From assembly GCF_015390235.1 (NCBI RefSeq), contig NZ_VUOH01000004.1, forward strand, positions 372,001-436,000: a stretch of 64,000 bases of DNA, given 5' to 3'. The notes under the pieces were generated by a model. It had not been told where the DNA came from, made no database searches, and saw only the letters and a program-made list of their open reading frames with translations. The position numbers were made by a program, and so were the translations under genes. Numbering within the stretch: the first letter of the stretch is position 1; each line of letters starts with the position of its first letter. Shown piece after piece: positions 37,080 to 48,406 of the stretch. The DNA is from Quadrisphaera sp. INWT6. Lineage in GTDB: Bacteria > Actinomycetota > Actinomycetes > Actinomycetales > Quadrisphaeraceae.

Positions 37080-40000
37080 TCAGCCCAGCACGGTCCGCAG
37101 CCGGGAGCCGGCAGCGGTCCGCTGCACCTCCAGGCGCGCGGGCACGCGCGTGCGCAGCTCCGGGACGTGGCTGACCAGCCCCACCGCGCGCCCCCCGGCG
37201 CGCAGCTGCTCCAGCACGCCCATCACCTCCTCCAGCGACTCCGGGTCCAGCGTGCCGAAACCCTCGTCGACGAACAGGGTCTCCACCGGCGTCCCGCCGC
37301 CCTCGGCGCGCACGACGTCGGCCAGGCCCAGCGCCAGCGCCAGGGAAGCCATGAAGGTCTCGCCTCCCGACAGGGTCGCGACGTCGCGCTCCACGCCCGT
37401 CCACGCGTCGAGCACCCGCAGGCCCAGCCCTGACCCCGCCCCGCGCCGCTCCAGGGCGTCGGTGTGCACCAGGCGGTAGCGCCCGTCGCTCATGACCTCC
37501 AGGCGCTCGCTGGCCGAGACCGCCACCTGCTCCAGCCGCGCCGCCAGCACGAACGTCGACAGCTTCATCCGCCGGGTGTTGCCGCCCCCGGTCCCCTCGG
37601 CGCAGCGGGCCAGGTCACCGGCGACCTCCGCGGCGGCCGCCAGCGGCCGGGCGGCCGCCGCCCCCTGCTCGGCCTGCACCACGAGCCGCTCCAGCACCTG
37701 CGACGCGCTGCTCGCCCGCTCGGCGGCGCGCAGCGCGGTGTCGGCAGCGGCGTCGGCCTCCTCGCGCTCGCGCCGGGCCCCGACCAGCGCCTCCGCCGTC
37801 CCGACCGCCGGGCCTGCTCCTGGGCCCTCTGCGACGGCCGCACCCAGCTCCTCGAGCTGGGCCTGCACCCGGGCGCCGGCGCGCTCGTGCTCGGCCACGG
37901 CCTCCTCGAGGCGGCGGCGCTCGCCGGCCGGGCGCTCGGCCAGCGCCGCGGACTCGAGGTCGGCGAAGCCCCCTGAGACCGCCGCGGCGCTGGCGGCCTC
38001 CCGGGCCGCCTCCTCGGCGCGGAGGGCGGAGGCCTCGGCCTCGGAGGCGGCGGCGAGCTGCTCGGCGGCGTCGGCCAGGGCCGCCAGGCGCGCGCTGCGA
38101 GCGGTCAGCCCCTCCTCGCCGTCGCGGGCGCGCTCGAGGCGCTCGGAGTCGTGGGCCAGCCCCGCCGCGAGCTGCTCGGCCCGCTCGCCCAGGCGCGCCA
38201 GCGACGCCACGACCTGCTCCTGGGTGCGGACCGCCGCCGCGTCGGCGGCCTCGACGTCGGCCAGCCGGGCGCGCAGGCTCCCCACCAGCGCCGCCGCGGA
38301 GGAGGCGGCCGCGGCCCGGGCGCGCAGCTCCTCGACGCGTGCGGCGGCCTGCTCGGTGCCCAGGTCGCCGGCGCGGGCGCGGGCGGCGGCCACCTCGCGC
38401 TGGAGGTCGTCGAGGCGCTGCTGCGCCGTCCGCGCGGCGGCCTCCGCGCGGTCCCACCGCTGCTGGGCGGCGTCCTCGGCGGCGGCCGCACCGCTGCCCG
38501 AGGCGCTGCCCGAGCTGTCAGGCCCCTCCGGAGCCGCTGGAGCCGGGTGCTCGCAGGCGCCGCACACCGGGCAGGCCGCCCCGGGCCGCAGGCGCGCGGC
38601 CAGCTCGGCCGCGACGCCGTCCAGCCGTCGCTGGCGGGCGTCCAGCCACCCCGCGCGGGCCTCCAGGGCGGCCTGGGCCGCGTCGTGGGAGCCCTGCGCC
38701 GCCGACGCGCGGCGGGTCTCCAGGGCGTCGGCGGCCCGGGCGTGGTCGAGCACCGCCTCGGCCTCGTGCAGGGCGTCGGCGGCCGCCGGGGCGAGGACGG
38801 CCAGGTCGGTGCTCCCGGCGAGCTGCTCGGCCAGCTCGACGCGCTGGAGCGCGTGCTGCTCGCGCTCGGCGGCGACCTGCTGCTGGAGCGCGTGCACCCG
38901 CTCGTGCTCGGCGGCCACCTCGCGGGCCTGCCGCTGCCGGGCGGCCAGGTCGGACTCCAGCGCCACCAGCTCGCTCAGGCGGCCCTGCTCGCGGCGGTGG
39001 GCAGCGGCGCGCTCCCGCAGGTCCTGCGAGGTCGGCGGCTCCTGCGCCGAGGTCGCCGCGGAGGCCTCCCCTGAGGCCTTCCCTGAAGCCTGCCCGGGGG
39101 TCTCGCCGGCGACCTCGGCCAGGTGGGCCGCGGCGGCGCCGGCGCGGGCGGTGGCCTCGCGCAGGGCGGTGCCGGCCGCGCGCACGGCGTGCAGGTGACC
39201 GCTCAGCCCCGCCGCGGCCGCGGCGGCCACCAGCTCGGTGCGCTGCGCGGCGACGCTCGGCGCGGCGGCGAGCAGGGCGCTGCGGCGTGCGTGCAGGTCC
39301 GCCAGGCGCTGGGCCCGGTCGGCGGCGGTCTGCGCGGCGTGCTCGCGGGTCTGCGCCGCCCGGGCTGCTGCGGCGGCGGAGGCGCGCTGCGCCTCGGCGG
39401 AGGTCGCGGCTGCGCGCACGGCGCCGGCCAGCTGGCTCACGCGCTCGACCACCTGCTCATGACCGGTGGGGCCGTCCTCGGGGGCTCGGGGGCCCACTCG
39501 GCGGCGGTGTGCTCGGCGCGCTCGGCGGTGGAGGCCAGTGCCGCGGTGGCCCGCTCCAGCGCGGTGGCGGTGCGGGTGCGCTCGGCCACCAGCCACCGCT
39601 CGGCCCGCTCGAAGCGGTCGGTGGCGAACAGGTGCTGCAGCAGCGCCCGGCGCTCGGCGACCCCGGAGCGCAGGAAGGTGGCGAACTGCCCCTGGGGCAG
39701 CAGCACCACGGTGGCGAACTGCGCCAGGCCCATGCCCAGCAGGTCGGTGACGAGCTGGGCGGCCTCGTCGTTGCGGGACGACAGCGGCCGCCACCCGTCG
39801 TCGCCGGCCTCGGGGTGGCCGGGGGCGTGCTCGCTGAGCAGGGTGCGGGCCTGCTCGGTGGTGGTGCCCTCGCCGCGGCGCTTGGGCCGCTGCCAGGCCG
39901 GGGAGCGCTCCACCCGCAGCCGGCGCCCGGCGACGGTCAGCTCCAGCTCGACCACCGGCGCCAGGTCGGGGGCGGCGTGGTGGGAGCGCAGGTCGGGGGC

Positions 40001-40189
40001 CGCGGCGGCCCGGGCCCCGGGCACGGCGCCGTACAGGGCGAAGCAGACCGCGTCGAGCACGCTGGTCTTGCCCGCCCCGGTCCGCCCGTGCAGCAGGAAC
40101 AGGCCGTCGGCGGACAGGGCGTCGAGGTCGACCTGCTCGCTGCCGGCGAAGGGCCCGAAGGCCTGCACCGACAGGCGGTGGAGCCTCAC
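37080..40189 (-). CDS. sbcC: Exonuclease subunit SbcC (one frame break)
   Basis: About 1036 aa when repaired. Walker A is LLHGRTGAGKTSVLDAVCF near the N-terminus; Q-loop PQGQFATFLRSG; long coiled coils with the zinc hook CPVCGACEH in the middle; at the C-terminus TLSGGETFMASLALALGLAD and TLFVDEGFGTLDPESL. The frame changes at 39480-39484 where the plus strand has five G and six would restore EPPEDGPTGHEQ. With SbcD it cleaves hairpins and DNA ends. GTG 40189 overlaps the sbcD stop (GTGA). Confidence 0.9.
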
Positions 40190-41559
40190 GCCACCACGCC
40201 CGCGGCCGTGCTGGGGCCGCTGGGGCCGCTCGAGGTGCCGGTGAGCGCTCGCTCCCCGTCGCGCAGGTCGACGGCGGCCAGCTCGGGCCTGCCCGAGGGG
40301 TGGCCCGGGTGGCCCGGGTGGCCCGGGTGGCCCGGGTGGTCGGCGTCGACGTGCTCGGTGCGGGTGGCCTCCAGCGCGGCGCGCAGCAGGGCGCGCTCGG
40401 CGTCGTCGGTGGCGCGGCCGCGGGCGTGCTCGACGAAGGAGCAGCACAGGGCCTCGTCGTCCAGGCCGGCGACGCGCTCGGCGTAGCCCTGGGGCCGCCG
40501 GGCCCCGGGGACGGGGTCGGGCTCCCACGAGAGCACCAGCACGTGGGGGAAGCGGGCGCGCAGCGCGGCCATCGGCTCGCGGGGGCGCTCGGGGTCGGTC
40601 AGGACCACCTGGCACCACGAGCCTTCGGCGGTGGCGTGCTCAGGAGCGCCCAGCAGGTGCTCCAGGCGGCCCCGCAGCAGCGCCAGGGCCCGGGGCGGGG
40701 CGACGTCGACGGCGTCGACGCGCTCCACCCCGCTCGCGCCGAGCTCGACCAGCCAGTGGCCCTTGGTGCGCCCGGCCTCGCCGAAGGAGTACGCCAGCGG
40801 GGAGCCGGAGTAGCGGACCTGACCGGTGGGACCGTCGGTGAGGACCTGGCGGCCGTGCAGGTGCCCCAGGGCCAGGTAGTCGGGCCGCCCACCGGGCTCG
40901 TCGTCCGGCGCGTCGTCGGGGTGGCCCAGCAGCACGCCCGCCGGCACCGACCCGACGCCGCCGACGGTGATGTCGCGCTCGTCGCCGCTGGCCTCGCCGC
41001 CGACGACGAAGGCGTGGGCGGCGACCAGCGCGCGGGTGCGGCCCCGGGCGCCGTCGCTCGAGCGCCGGGAGGCGAGGTCGGCCCGCACCCGGGCTCCCAC
41101 CTCACCGAGCACCGCCGCGTGGCTGCGGGCGGTGCCCAGCTGCCCCGCCACCAGCCCCGGCTCCAGGTAGGGCACGCCGTACAGCACCACCGGGCCGTGC
41201 GCGTCGGAGAGCTCCACGGGGCGGGCGGTGTCGGCGACCCGGGTGCGCAGGTGCAGCCCGGCGCCCTCGGTGGCGCGGCCGCCGAACCCCAGGCGGGTGG
41301 CGGAGTCGTGGTTGCCGCTGGTCAGCAGCACCTGCGCACCCGTGCCCAGGAGTCGGTGCAGCGCGTCGTCCAGGACGCCGACCGCGTCGACCGCGGGCAG
41401 GGCCCGGTCGTACACGTCACCGGCGACGACGACGGCGTCGACGCGCTCGGCGCGGACCACCTCCACGAGCGCGTCGAGGGCGGCGGCCTGGTGCTCGAGC
41501 ATGCCCACGCGGTGGAAGGAGCGGCCCAGGTGCCAGTCGGAGGTGTGGAGGATCCGCAC
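40186..41559 (-). CDS. sbcD: Exonuclease subunit SbcD
   Basis: 457 aa Mre11-like nuclease. Metal ligands: HTSDWHLGR, VVAGDVYDR, TSGNHDS, VAAHAF and LALGHLHGRQ. Near the C-terminus is HPGHPGHPGHPGHPSG from a 9-base repeat (GGTGGCCCG type), an unusual low-complexity insert. TAGCGT stands seven bases before GTG 41559, making the operon leaderless. Coupled to sbcC. Confidence 0.92.
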   Translation of the reverse strand: MRILHTSDWHLGRSFHRVGMLEHQAAALDALVEVVRAERVDAVVVAGDVYDRALPAVDAVGVLDDALHRLLGTGAQVLLTSGNHDSATRLGFGGRATEGAGLHLRTRVADTARPVELSDAHGPVVLYGVPYLEPGLVAGQLGTARSHAAVLGEVGARVRADLASRRSSDGARGRTRALVAAHAFVVGGEASGDERDITVGGVGSVPAGVLLGHPDDAPDDEPGGRPDYLALGHLHGRQVLTDGPTGQVRYSGSPLAYSFGEAGRTKGHWLVELGASGVERVDAVDVAPPRALALLRGRLEHLLGAPEHATAEGSWCQVVLTDPERPREPMAALRARFPHVLVLSWEPDPVPGARRPQGYAERVAGLDDEALCCSFVEHARGRATDDAERALLRAALEATRTEHVDADHPGHPGHPGHPGHPSGRPELAAVDLRDGERALTGTSSGPSGPSTAAGVVA

Positions 41560-41647
41560 CCCTGCGACGCTAGGCGGCCCCACCGACAGCCCGTCGTGGC
41601 GGGGCGGGTGCCCTTCGCTCCCGGCGGTGTGCTGCGAGGAGGTGGCC

Positions 41648-43212
41648 GTGGGCCAGGAGGTCGACCCCGACGCGCTGGGACCGGACCAGCTGCGCGAGCA
41701 CCGCGCCAAGCTCGTGCAGGGCCTCAGCGCGCTCTCGGGGATGCTCGCGGGTGACCGCAGCCCGGTCGGACGCGCGTTCGACTCCGGGGCTCCCGAGGTC
41801 GGCCTCGAGCTCGAGCTGGTGCTCGCCGACCCCGCCACCTGGGCCCCGGCGCGCTGCAACGAGGACGTGCTGGCCCGCATCGCCGGCACGCCGGACGCCG
41901 CGCTGTGGGGCCCGGAGATCAGCGCCCACACCCTGGAGCTGAACGCCCCGCCCACCACCCTGGCCGGCTCCGGCCTGGCCGAGCTGGAGCGAGGACTGCG
42001 CTCGCGGCTGGACGCCGTCGGCGCCCGGGCCCGCGAGGCCGGGCCCGGCTGCTGATGACGGGGATCCTGCCCACCCTGGGCCCCGAGCACCTCGACCCGG
42101 GGTGGATGACGCGCTCACCGCGGTACCGGGCGCTGCAGGAGGCGGTGCTCGCCGCCCGCGGGGAGGACCTCGAGCTCGACATCGGGGCCGTGGAGGGGGA
42201 CGGCGTCGACGTCGAGGAGGAGGGCCTGCGCCACCGGCTGGGGTCGCTGGCCGCCGAGGGGGCCTGCACCAGCACCCAGGTGCACCTCAAGGTCGCCCCG
42301 GAGGGCTTCGCCGACACCTGGAACGCCGCCCAGCTGCTCATGGGACCCCAGGTGGCCCTGGGGGCCAACAGCCCCTTCGCCCTGGGGCGCCGGGTGTGGG
42401 CCGAGACCCGCATCCCGCTGTTCACCCAGTCCGTCGACGTCCGCTCCCTCGAGCACGCCCGCACCGGGGTGGCGCCCCGCGTCTTCTGCGGCAGCGACTG
42501 GCTGCGCACCGGCGCCCACGACCTCTTCGCCGAGAACGTGCGGCGCTTCCCGCCGCTGCTGCCGCAGAACTCCGACGAGGACCCCCTCGCCGAGCTGCTC
42601 GCCGGGAGGGTCCCCGCCCTGCCCGAGCTGTGCCTGCAGGGCGGCACGGTGTGGCGCTGGAACCGCCCCGTCTACGACGTCACCCCCGCCCGCGGCGGGC
42701 TGCCCGCCCGCCCGCACCTGCGGGTGGAGAACCGGGTGCTCCCCGCCGCCCCCACGGTCACCGACGCCGTGACCGACGCCGCGGTGTGGCTGGGCGCCGT
42801 GCGGGGCCTGCGCGAGGCCGGCCCGGACCCGGCCGCGCTCCTGCCCCACGACGCCGCCGTCGACGGGCTCTTCGACGCCGCCCGACACGGCCTGGACGCC
42901 CACCTGCCCTGGCCCGGCCTGGGAAGGGTCGGCGCCCGCCGGCTGCTGCTCGACGTCGTCCTGCCCCTGGCCGCCGACGGGCTGGCCGCCGCAGGGGTGG
43001 ACGGCGCCGTCGCCGACCGCTACCTCGAGGTGGCCCGGGCCCGGGCCGCCTCCGGGCAGAACGGCGCCACCTGGCAGGTCCGCACCGCCGCGGCGCTCCA
43101 GGCGCGCGGCGCCGACCGGGCGACGGCGCTCGCGGGCCTCGTGGAGCGCTACGCCGAGCACATGGAGGCCGGCGCCCCGGTGCACACCTGGCCGCTGGAG
43201 GTGGGGGCCTGA
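41648..43212 (+). CDS. Glutamate-cysteine ligase-like protein (one frame break)
   Basis: About 521 aa when repaired, ATP-grasp-like GCS2/YbdK superfamily. N-terminal part: PEVGLELELVLADP and GPEISAHTLELNAPP; C-terminal part: MTGILPTLGPEHLDPG, CTSTQVHLKVAPEGFADTW, QVALGANSPFALGR, WRWNRPVYDVT, RVENRVLPAAPTV and SGQNGATWQV. A missing C at 42044-42046 breaks the frame. Actinobacteria make mycothiol rather than glutathione, so the product of this long family is uncertain. AGGAGG precedes GTG 41648. Divergent from sbcD. Confidence 0.82.
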
Positions 43213-43214
43213 GG

Positions 43215-43697
43215 TCAGGCCAGGCGCGCGGGGAAGCCCCCGGTGGCGATCGGCCCCCAGCGGGTCGGGGTGATGCTGACCAGCGACTTGCCCTGGTCGC
43301 GCATCGCCCGGCGGTACTCCTCCCAGTCCGGGTGCTCCCCGGAGATGCAGCGGAAGTACTCCACCAGCGGCTCCACCGCGTCCTCGCCGTCGACGACCTC
43401 CGCGGTCCCGTCGACCTGCACCCACTCGTTGCCGAACCCCGGAGACAGCACCACCAGCGAGGCCCGCGGGTCGCGGCGCAGGTTCACCGCCTTGGCGCGG
43501 TCGGGGTAGGTCGACACCACGAACCGCGCCTCGCCCTGCGCCCCCGGCAGCGCCGTCGTCACCCCGCACGTGACGGGGGAGGACTGCAGCGACCCGTCGC
43601 GGCGGAACGTGGTCAGCACCGCGTCGTGGCGCTCGCGGGCGAAGGCCACCAGGCCGGCCAGGTCGGTGCGGGTGGAGGTCGCGATCGTGCGTGCCAT
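43215..43697 (-). CDS. PPOX-class F420-dependent/pyridoxamine-oxidase-like flavoprotein
   Basis: 160 aa split-barrel. Features: [37 protein letters not shown] and [18 protein letters not shown], the usual order in TIGR03618/19-type PPOX proteins of actinobacteria. Cofactor (F420, FMN or haem) cannot be told from the sequence. ATG 43697. It is convergent with the ligase-like gene and divergent from pyruvate carboxylase. Confidence 0.82.
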   Translation of the reverse strand: MARTIATSTRTDLAGLVAFARERHDAVLTTFRRDGSLQSSPVTCGVTTALPGAQGEARFVVSTYPDRAKAVNLRRDPRASLVVLSPGFGNEWVQVDGTAEVVDGEDAVEPLVEYFRCISGEHPDWEEYRRAMRDQGKSLVSITPTRWGPIATGGFPARLA

Positions 43698-43788
43698 GGT
43701 CAGGAACCTAGGGGTGCGACCGCAGATCGGCTCCCGCTACGGTCCGGGTGACGCCCGTCGTGAGCCGCGCCGTCCTCCTGGAGGTCCC

Positions 43789-46700
43789 GTGTTCCGCAAG
43801 GTCCTGGTCGCCAACCGCGGGGAGATCGCCGTCCGCGCCTTCCGCGCCGCCGTGGAGCTGGGCGCCCGCACCGTCGCGGTCTTCCCCCACGAGGACCGCG
43901 GCGCCGTCCACCGCATCAAGGCCGACGAGGCCTACCAGATCGGGGAGCGCGGCCACCCCGTGCGGGCCTACCTCGACGTCGACGAGATCATCCGCGTCGC
44001 CCGCGAGTCCGGCGCCGACGCGGTCTACCCGGCTACGGCTTCCTCTCGGAGAACCCCCGCCTGGCCCGCGCCTGCGCCGACGCCGGCATCGCCTTCGTCG
44101 GCCCGCCGCCGCACGTGCTGGAGCTCGCGGGGAACAAGGTCCGCGCGCTCGCGGCGGCCCGGGAGGCCGGCATCCCCGTGCTGCGCTCCTCATCGCCCTC
44201 GGCCGACGTCGACGCACTGGTCGCCGCCGCCGACGGCATCGGCTTCCCCGTCTTCGTCAAGGCCGTCGCCGGGGGCGGGGGCCGCGGCATGCGCCGCGTC
44301 GACACCCCCGCCGCGCTTCCGGAGGCCCTGGCCACCGCCATGCGCGAGGCCGAGGGCGCCTTCGGCGACCCCACCGTCTTCCTCGAGCAGGCCGTGCTGC
44401 GGCCCCGCCACATCGAGGTGCAGGTCCTCGCCGACGGAACCGCCGGACCCGACGGTCTCGTCCACCTGTTCGAGCGCGACTGCTCCGTGCAGCGGCGCCA
44501 CCAGAAGGTCATCGAGATCGCCCCCGCCCCAACCTCGACCCCGACCTGCGCGCCGCCATGACCCGCGACGCCCTCGCCTTCGCCCGCTCCCTGGGCTACG
44601 TCAACGCCGGCACCGTGGAGTTCCTCGTCGAGACCGCCGGGGAGCGCGCCGGCAGCCACGTCTTCATCGAGATGAACCCCCGCATCCAGGTCGAGCACAC
44701 CGTCACCGAGGAGGTCACCGACGTCGACCTCGTCCAGGCGCAGATGCGCATCGCCTCCGGGGAGACCCTCGCCGACCTCGGCCTGTCCCAGGACCGCATC
44801 GTGCTGCGCGGCGCCGCCCTGCAGTGCCGCGTCACCACCGAGGACCCCGCCAACGGCTTCCGCCCCGACACCGGCACCATCACCGCCTACCGCTCCGCCG
44901 CCGGCGCCGGCGTCCGCCTGGACGGCGGCACCATCGACACCGGCGTCGAGATCAGCGCCCACTTCGACTCGATGCTCGTCAAGGTCACCTGCCGCGGCCG
45001 CGACTTCCCGACCGCCGTCCGCCGCCAGCGCCGGGCGCTCGCGGAGTTCCGCGTCCGGGGGGTGAGCACCAACATCCCCTTCCTGCAGGCGGTCCTGGAC
45101 GACCCGGCCTTCACCGCCGGCGACGTGGCGACCTCGTTCATCGAGGAGCGCCCCGAGCTGCTCACCGCCCGCACGCCGGCCGACCGCGGCACCAAGCTGC
45201 TGACGTACCTGGCCGACGTCACCGTGCACCGCCCCCACGGGGAGGCGCCGGTCGCGCTCTCCCCGGCGGAGAAGCTGCCCGCCACCGACCTGTCGGCTCC
45301 GCCGCCGCCGGGCTCGCGCCAGCGCCTGGCCGAGCTCGGCCCCGCCGGGTGGGCCCGCGCCCTGCGCGCCCAGACCGCGGTCGCCGTCACCGACACCACC
45401 TTCCGCGACGCCCACCAGAGCCTGCTGGCCACCCGGGTGCGCACCCGCGACCTCGTCGCCGTCGCCCCGCACGTCGCGCGGGCCACCCCCGGCCTGCTCT
45501 CGGTGGAGTGCTGGGGAGGGGCCACCTACGACGTCGCCCTGCGCTTCCTGGGGGAGGACCCCTGGGACCGCCTGGCCGCCCTGCGCGAGGCGATGCCCAA
45601 CCAGGCGCTGCAGATGCTGCTGCGGGGGCGCAACACCGTCGGGTACACCCCCTACCCCGAGGCCGTGACCCGCGCCTTCGTCGCCGAGGCCGCCGCCACC
45701 GGCGTCGACGTCTTCCGGGTCTTCGACGCCCTGAACGACGTCTCCCAGATGCGCCCGGCCATCGACGCCGTCCTGGAGACCGGCACCACCGTCGCCGAGG
45801 TGGCGCTGTGCTACACCTCCGACCTGTCCGACCCGTCCGAACACCTGTACACGCTCGACTACTACCTCCGCCTGGCCGAGCAGATCGTCGACGCCGGCGC
45901 CCACGTCCTCGCCATCAAGGACATGGCCGGCCTCCTGCGCGCCCCCGCCGCCGCCACCCTGGTGACGGCGCTGCGGGAGCGGTTCGACCTCCCCGTCCAC
46001 CTCCACACCCACGACACCGCCGGCGGCCAGCTCGCCACCCTGTGGTCCGCCGTCGCCGCAGGCGTCGACGCCGTCGACACCGCCAGCGCCCCCATGGCCG
46101 GCACCACCAGCCAGCCCGCCGCCTCCGCCCTGGTCGCCGCCCTGCGCCACACCGAGCGCGACACCGGCCTCGACCTGCGCGCCGTCATGGACCTCGAGCC
46201 CTACTGGGAGGCCGTCCGCCGCCTCTACGCCCCCTTCGAGTCCGGCGTCGGCGCCCCCACCGGACGCGTGTACGACCACGAGATCCCCGGCGGCCAGCTC
46301 TCCAACCTGCGCCAGCAGGCCATCGCCCTCGGCCTGGGGGAGCGCTTCGAGCAGGTCGAGGCCATGTACCACGCCGCCGACCGCACCCTGGGCCACCTCG
46401 TCAAGGTCACCCCCTCCTCCAAGGTCGTCGGAGACCTCGCCCTCCACCTCGTCGCCGTCGGGGACGACGTCGAGCAGACCGCGGCCGCCTTCGCCGAGGA
46501 CCCCCAGCGCTACGACGTCCCCGACTCCGTCATCGCCTTCCTGTCCGGAGAGCTCGGCGACCCGCCCGGCGGCTGGCCCGAGCCCTTCCGCACCAAGGCC
46601 CTCGCCGGACGCCCCGCACGACGCCCCCGCGAGACCCCCCTGTCCGACGCCGACGCCACCGCGCTCGCGGCACCCGGGTCCTCCTCCAGCCGCGAGCGGC

Positions 46701-47227
46701 AGGGCCTGCTGAACCGCCTGCTCTTCCCCGGCCCGTCCGCCGAGCTCGCCAGCACCCGCGAGGCCCACGGCGACGTCTCCGTGCTCGACACCCGCGACTA
46801 CCTCTACGGCCTGCGCCGGGGGGTGGAGTCCACGATCCACCTCGGCCGCGGCGTCGCCCTCATCGCCGAGCTCGAGGCGGTGGGGGAGGCCGACGAGAAG
46901 GGGGTGCGCACCGTCATGACGGTGCTCAACGGCCAGCTGCGCCCCGTCGCCGTCCGCGACCGCACCCTGGCCGTCGACGTCAAGAGCGCCGAGAAGGCCG
47001 ACCCGGCCCGCCCCGGCCACGTGGCAGCCCCCTTCGCGGGGGTGGTCACCCTCGTGGTCGCCGAGGGCGACGACGTCGAGGCCGGCGCCACCGTGGCCAC
47101 CATCGAGGCCATGAAGATGGAGGCGTCCATCACCACCCCCGTCGCCGGCAGGGTCGCCCGCCTCGCGCTGGGGGCCGTGCAGCAGGTGGAGGGCGGCGAC
47201 CTCGTCGTGGAGGTCACCCCCTCCTGA
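43789..47227 (+). CDS. pyc: Pyruvate carboxylase (two frame breaks)
   Basis: About 1146 aa when repaired. Biotin carboxylase: [68 protein letters not shown]; carboxyltransferase: [18 protein letters not shown] with RVFDALND and HTHDTAGG; biotinyl domain: IEAMKMEAS with the biotin Lys. It makes oxaloacetate for the TCA cycle. One G is missing at 44028-44032 (YPGYGF) and one C at 44527-44530 (IAPAPNLDPDL). The length of 3439 bases is two short of a multiple of three, as expected. GGAGGTCCC precedes GTG 43789. Confidence 0.92.
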
Positions 47228-47253
47228 CGCGCCGCGGCCACCTCGCCAGGCGA

Positions 47254-47272
47254 TGAGGTGAGGCTGCCCTCA
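47254..47272. promoter_or_regulatory. IdeR/DtxR-type iron box 1
   Basis: TGAGGTGAGGCTGCCCTCA matches 14 of 19 positions of the DtxR/IdeR consensus TTAGGTTAGGCTAACCTAA. Placed 64 bases before the permease start. With box 2 it suggests iron-dependent repression. Confidence 0.7.
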
Positions 47273-47293
47273 CCCCGGTGGTCGACCCCGGGG

Positions 47294-47312
47294 TGAGGGC
47301 AGGCTAACCTCA
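47294..47312. promoter_or_regulatory. IdeR/DtxR-type iron box 2 over the -10 element
   Basis: TGAGGGCAGGCTAACCTCA matches 15 of 19 consensus positions. It contains TAACCT, which lies seven bases before GTG 47318 and probably is the -10 of a leaderless transcript, so a bound repressor would sit on the promoter itself. Confidence 0.8.
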
Positions 47313-47317
47313 CGCCC

Positions 47318-48406
47318 GTGACCGCGACCGCCACACGGCCCCAGCGCCGCCACGGCGAGATCCCCCCCAGCCCCCGCGGCACCCGGGGCCGCCGCACCCT
47401 CCTCGTCACCGCCCTGCTCGCCGCCACCGCGCTCGCGGCGGCCGCGAGCCTGCTGCTGGGGTCCGGGACGGTCCCGCTGCGGGCCGTGCTCGCGGCCCTC
47501 GCCGACGGCCCGGCCGCCGCGCTGCGCGCCGGTGCGAGCGAGAGCGCCGTCGTGGTGTGGCAGCTGCGGGTGCCCCGCACCGCGCTCGGGCTGCTCGCCG
47601 GGGCCGCCCTCGGGGTCGCCGGAGCGCTGATGCAGGGCCACACCCGCAACCCCCTGGCCGACCCGGGCCTGCTCGGCATCACCCACGGCGCCGGCCTGGC
47701 CGTCGTCGTGGCCGCCGTCACCCTGGGCTCCGACGGCGTGCTCCCCGCCTCCACCACCGTCACCGCGGCGCTGGTCGGCGCCGCGGGCGGCGCGCTGGTC
47801 GTGGTGGGGGTGGCCGCCGGCGGCCGGCGGCTCAACGACCCGCTCACCCTCGTGCTGGCCGGCGCCGCCGTCACGGCGCTGCTCGCCTCGCTGGTGCAGG
47901 CGGTGATCCTCGCCGACGCCACCGGTCTGCAGGCCTACCGGTTCTGGGCCGTGGGCTCCCTGGCGGGCGGCACCGGTGACGTCGTCGCCCTCGCCGCACC
48001 GGTGGCGCTGGTCGGCCTCGTGCTGGGCCTGGCGGGCGCCCGCTCCCTGGACCTGCTCGCCCTCGGCGACGACCTCGCCCGCGGCGCCGGTCTGAGGGTC
48101 GGCCCGGCCCGGCTCCTGGGCGTCACGGCGATCGTGCTGCTCGTCGGCGCAGCCACCGCGGCGTGCGGGCCCGTCGCCTTCGTGGGGCTGGTGGTCCCGC
48201 ACGTGGCCCGCGCCCTGGTCGGCCCCGTGCACCGCTGGCTGCTGCCGGTCTCCGGCCTGGTCGGGATGGTGCTGGTGCTGCTGGCCGACGTCGTCGGCCG
48301 CCTCGTCGCCGCCCCGGCAGAGGTCCCCGTGGGCGTCGTCCTGGCGGTCCTCGGCGGCCCGGCCTTCGTCGCCCTGGTGCGCCGCCGCCGGCTGGTGTCC
48401 CTGTGA
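47318..48406 (+). CDS. FecCD-family siderophore ABC permease 1
   Basis: 362 aa, about nine or ten hydrophobic segments. The family core RVPRTALGLLAGAALGVAGA, MQGHTRNPLADPGLLGI and LVVPHVARALVGP are clear. It forms the channel with the next gene's product. First gene of a four-gene importer under two IdeR-type boxes. The stop overlaps the next start (GTGA). Confidence 0.92.
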   Translation: MTATATRPQRRHGEIPPSPRGTRGRRTLLVTALLAATALAAAASLLLGSGTVPLRAVLAALADGPAAALRAGASESAVVVWQLRVPRTALGLLAGAALGVAGALMQGHTRNPLADPGLLGITHGAGLAVVVAAVTLGSDGVLPASTTVTAALVGAAGGALVVVGVAAGGRRLNDPLTLVLAGAAVTALLASLVQAVILADATGLQAYRFWAVGSLAGGTGDVVALAAPVALVGLVLGLAGARSLDLLALGDDLARGAGLRVGPARLLGVTAIVLLVGAATAACGPVAFVGLVVPHVARALVGPVHRWLLPVSGLVGMVLVLLADVVGRLVAAPAEVPVGVVLAVLGGPAFVALVRRRRLVSL

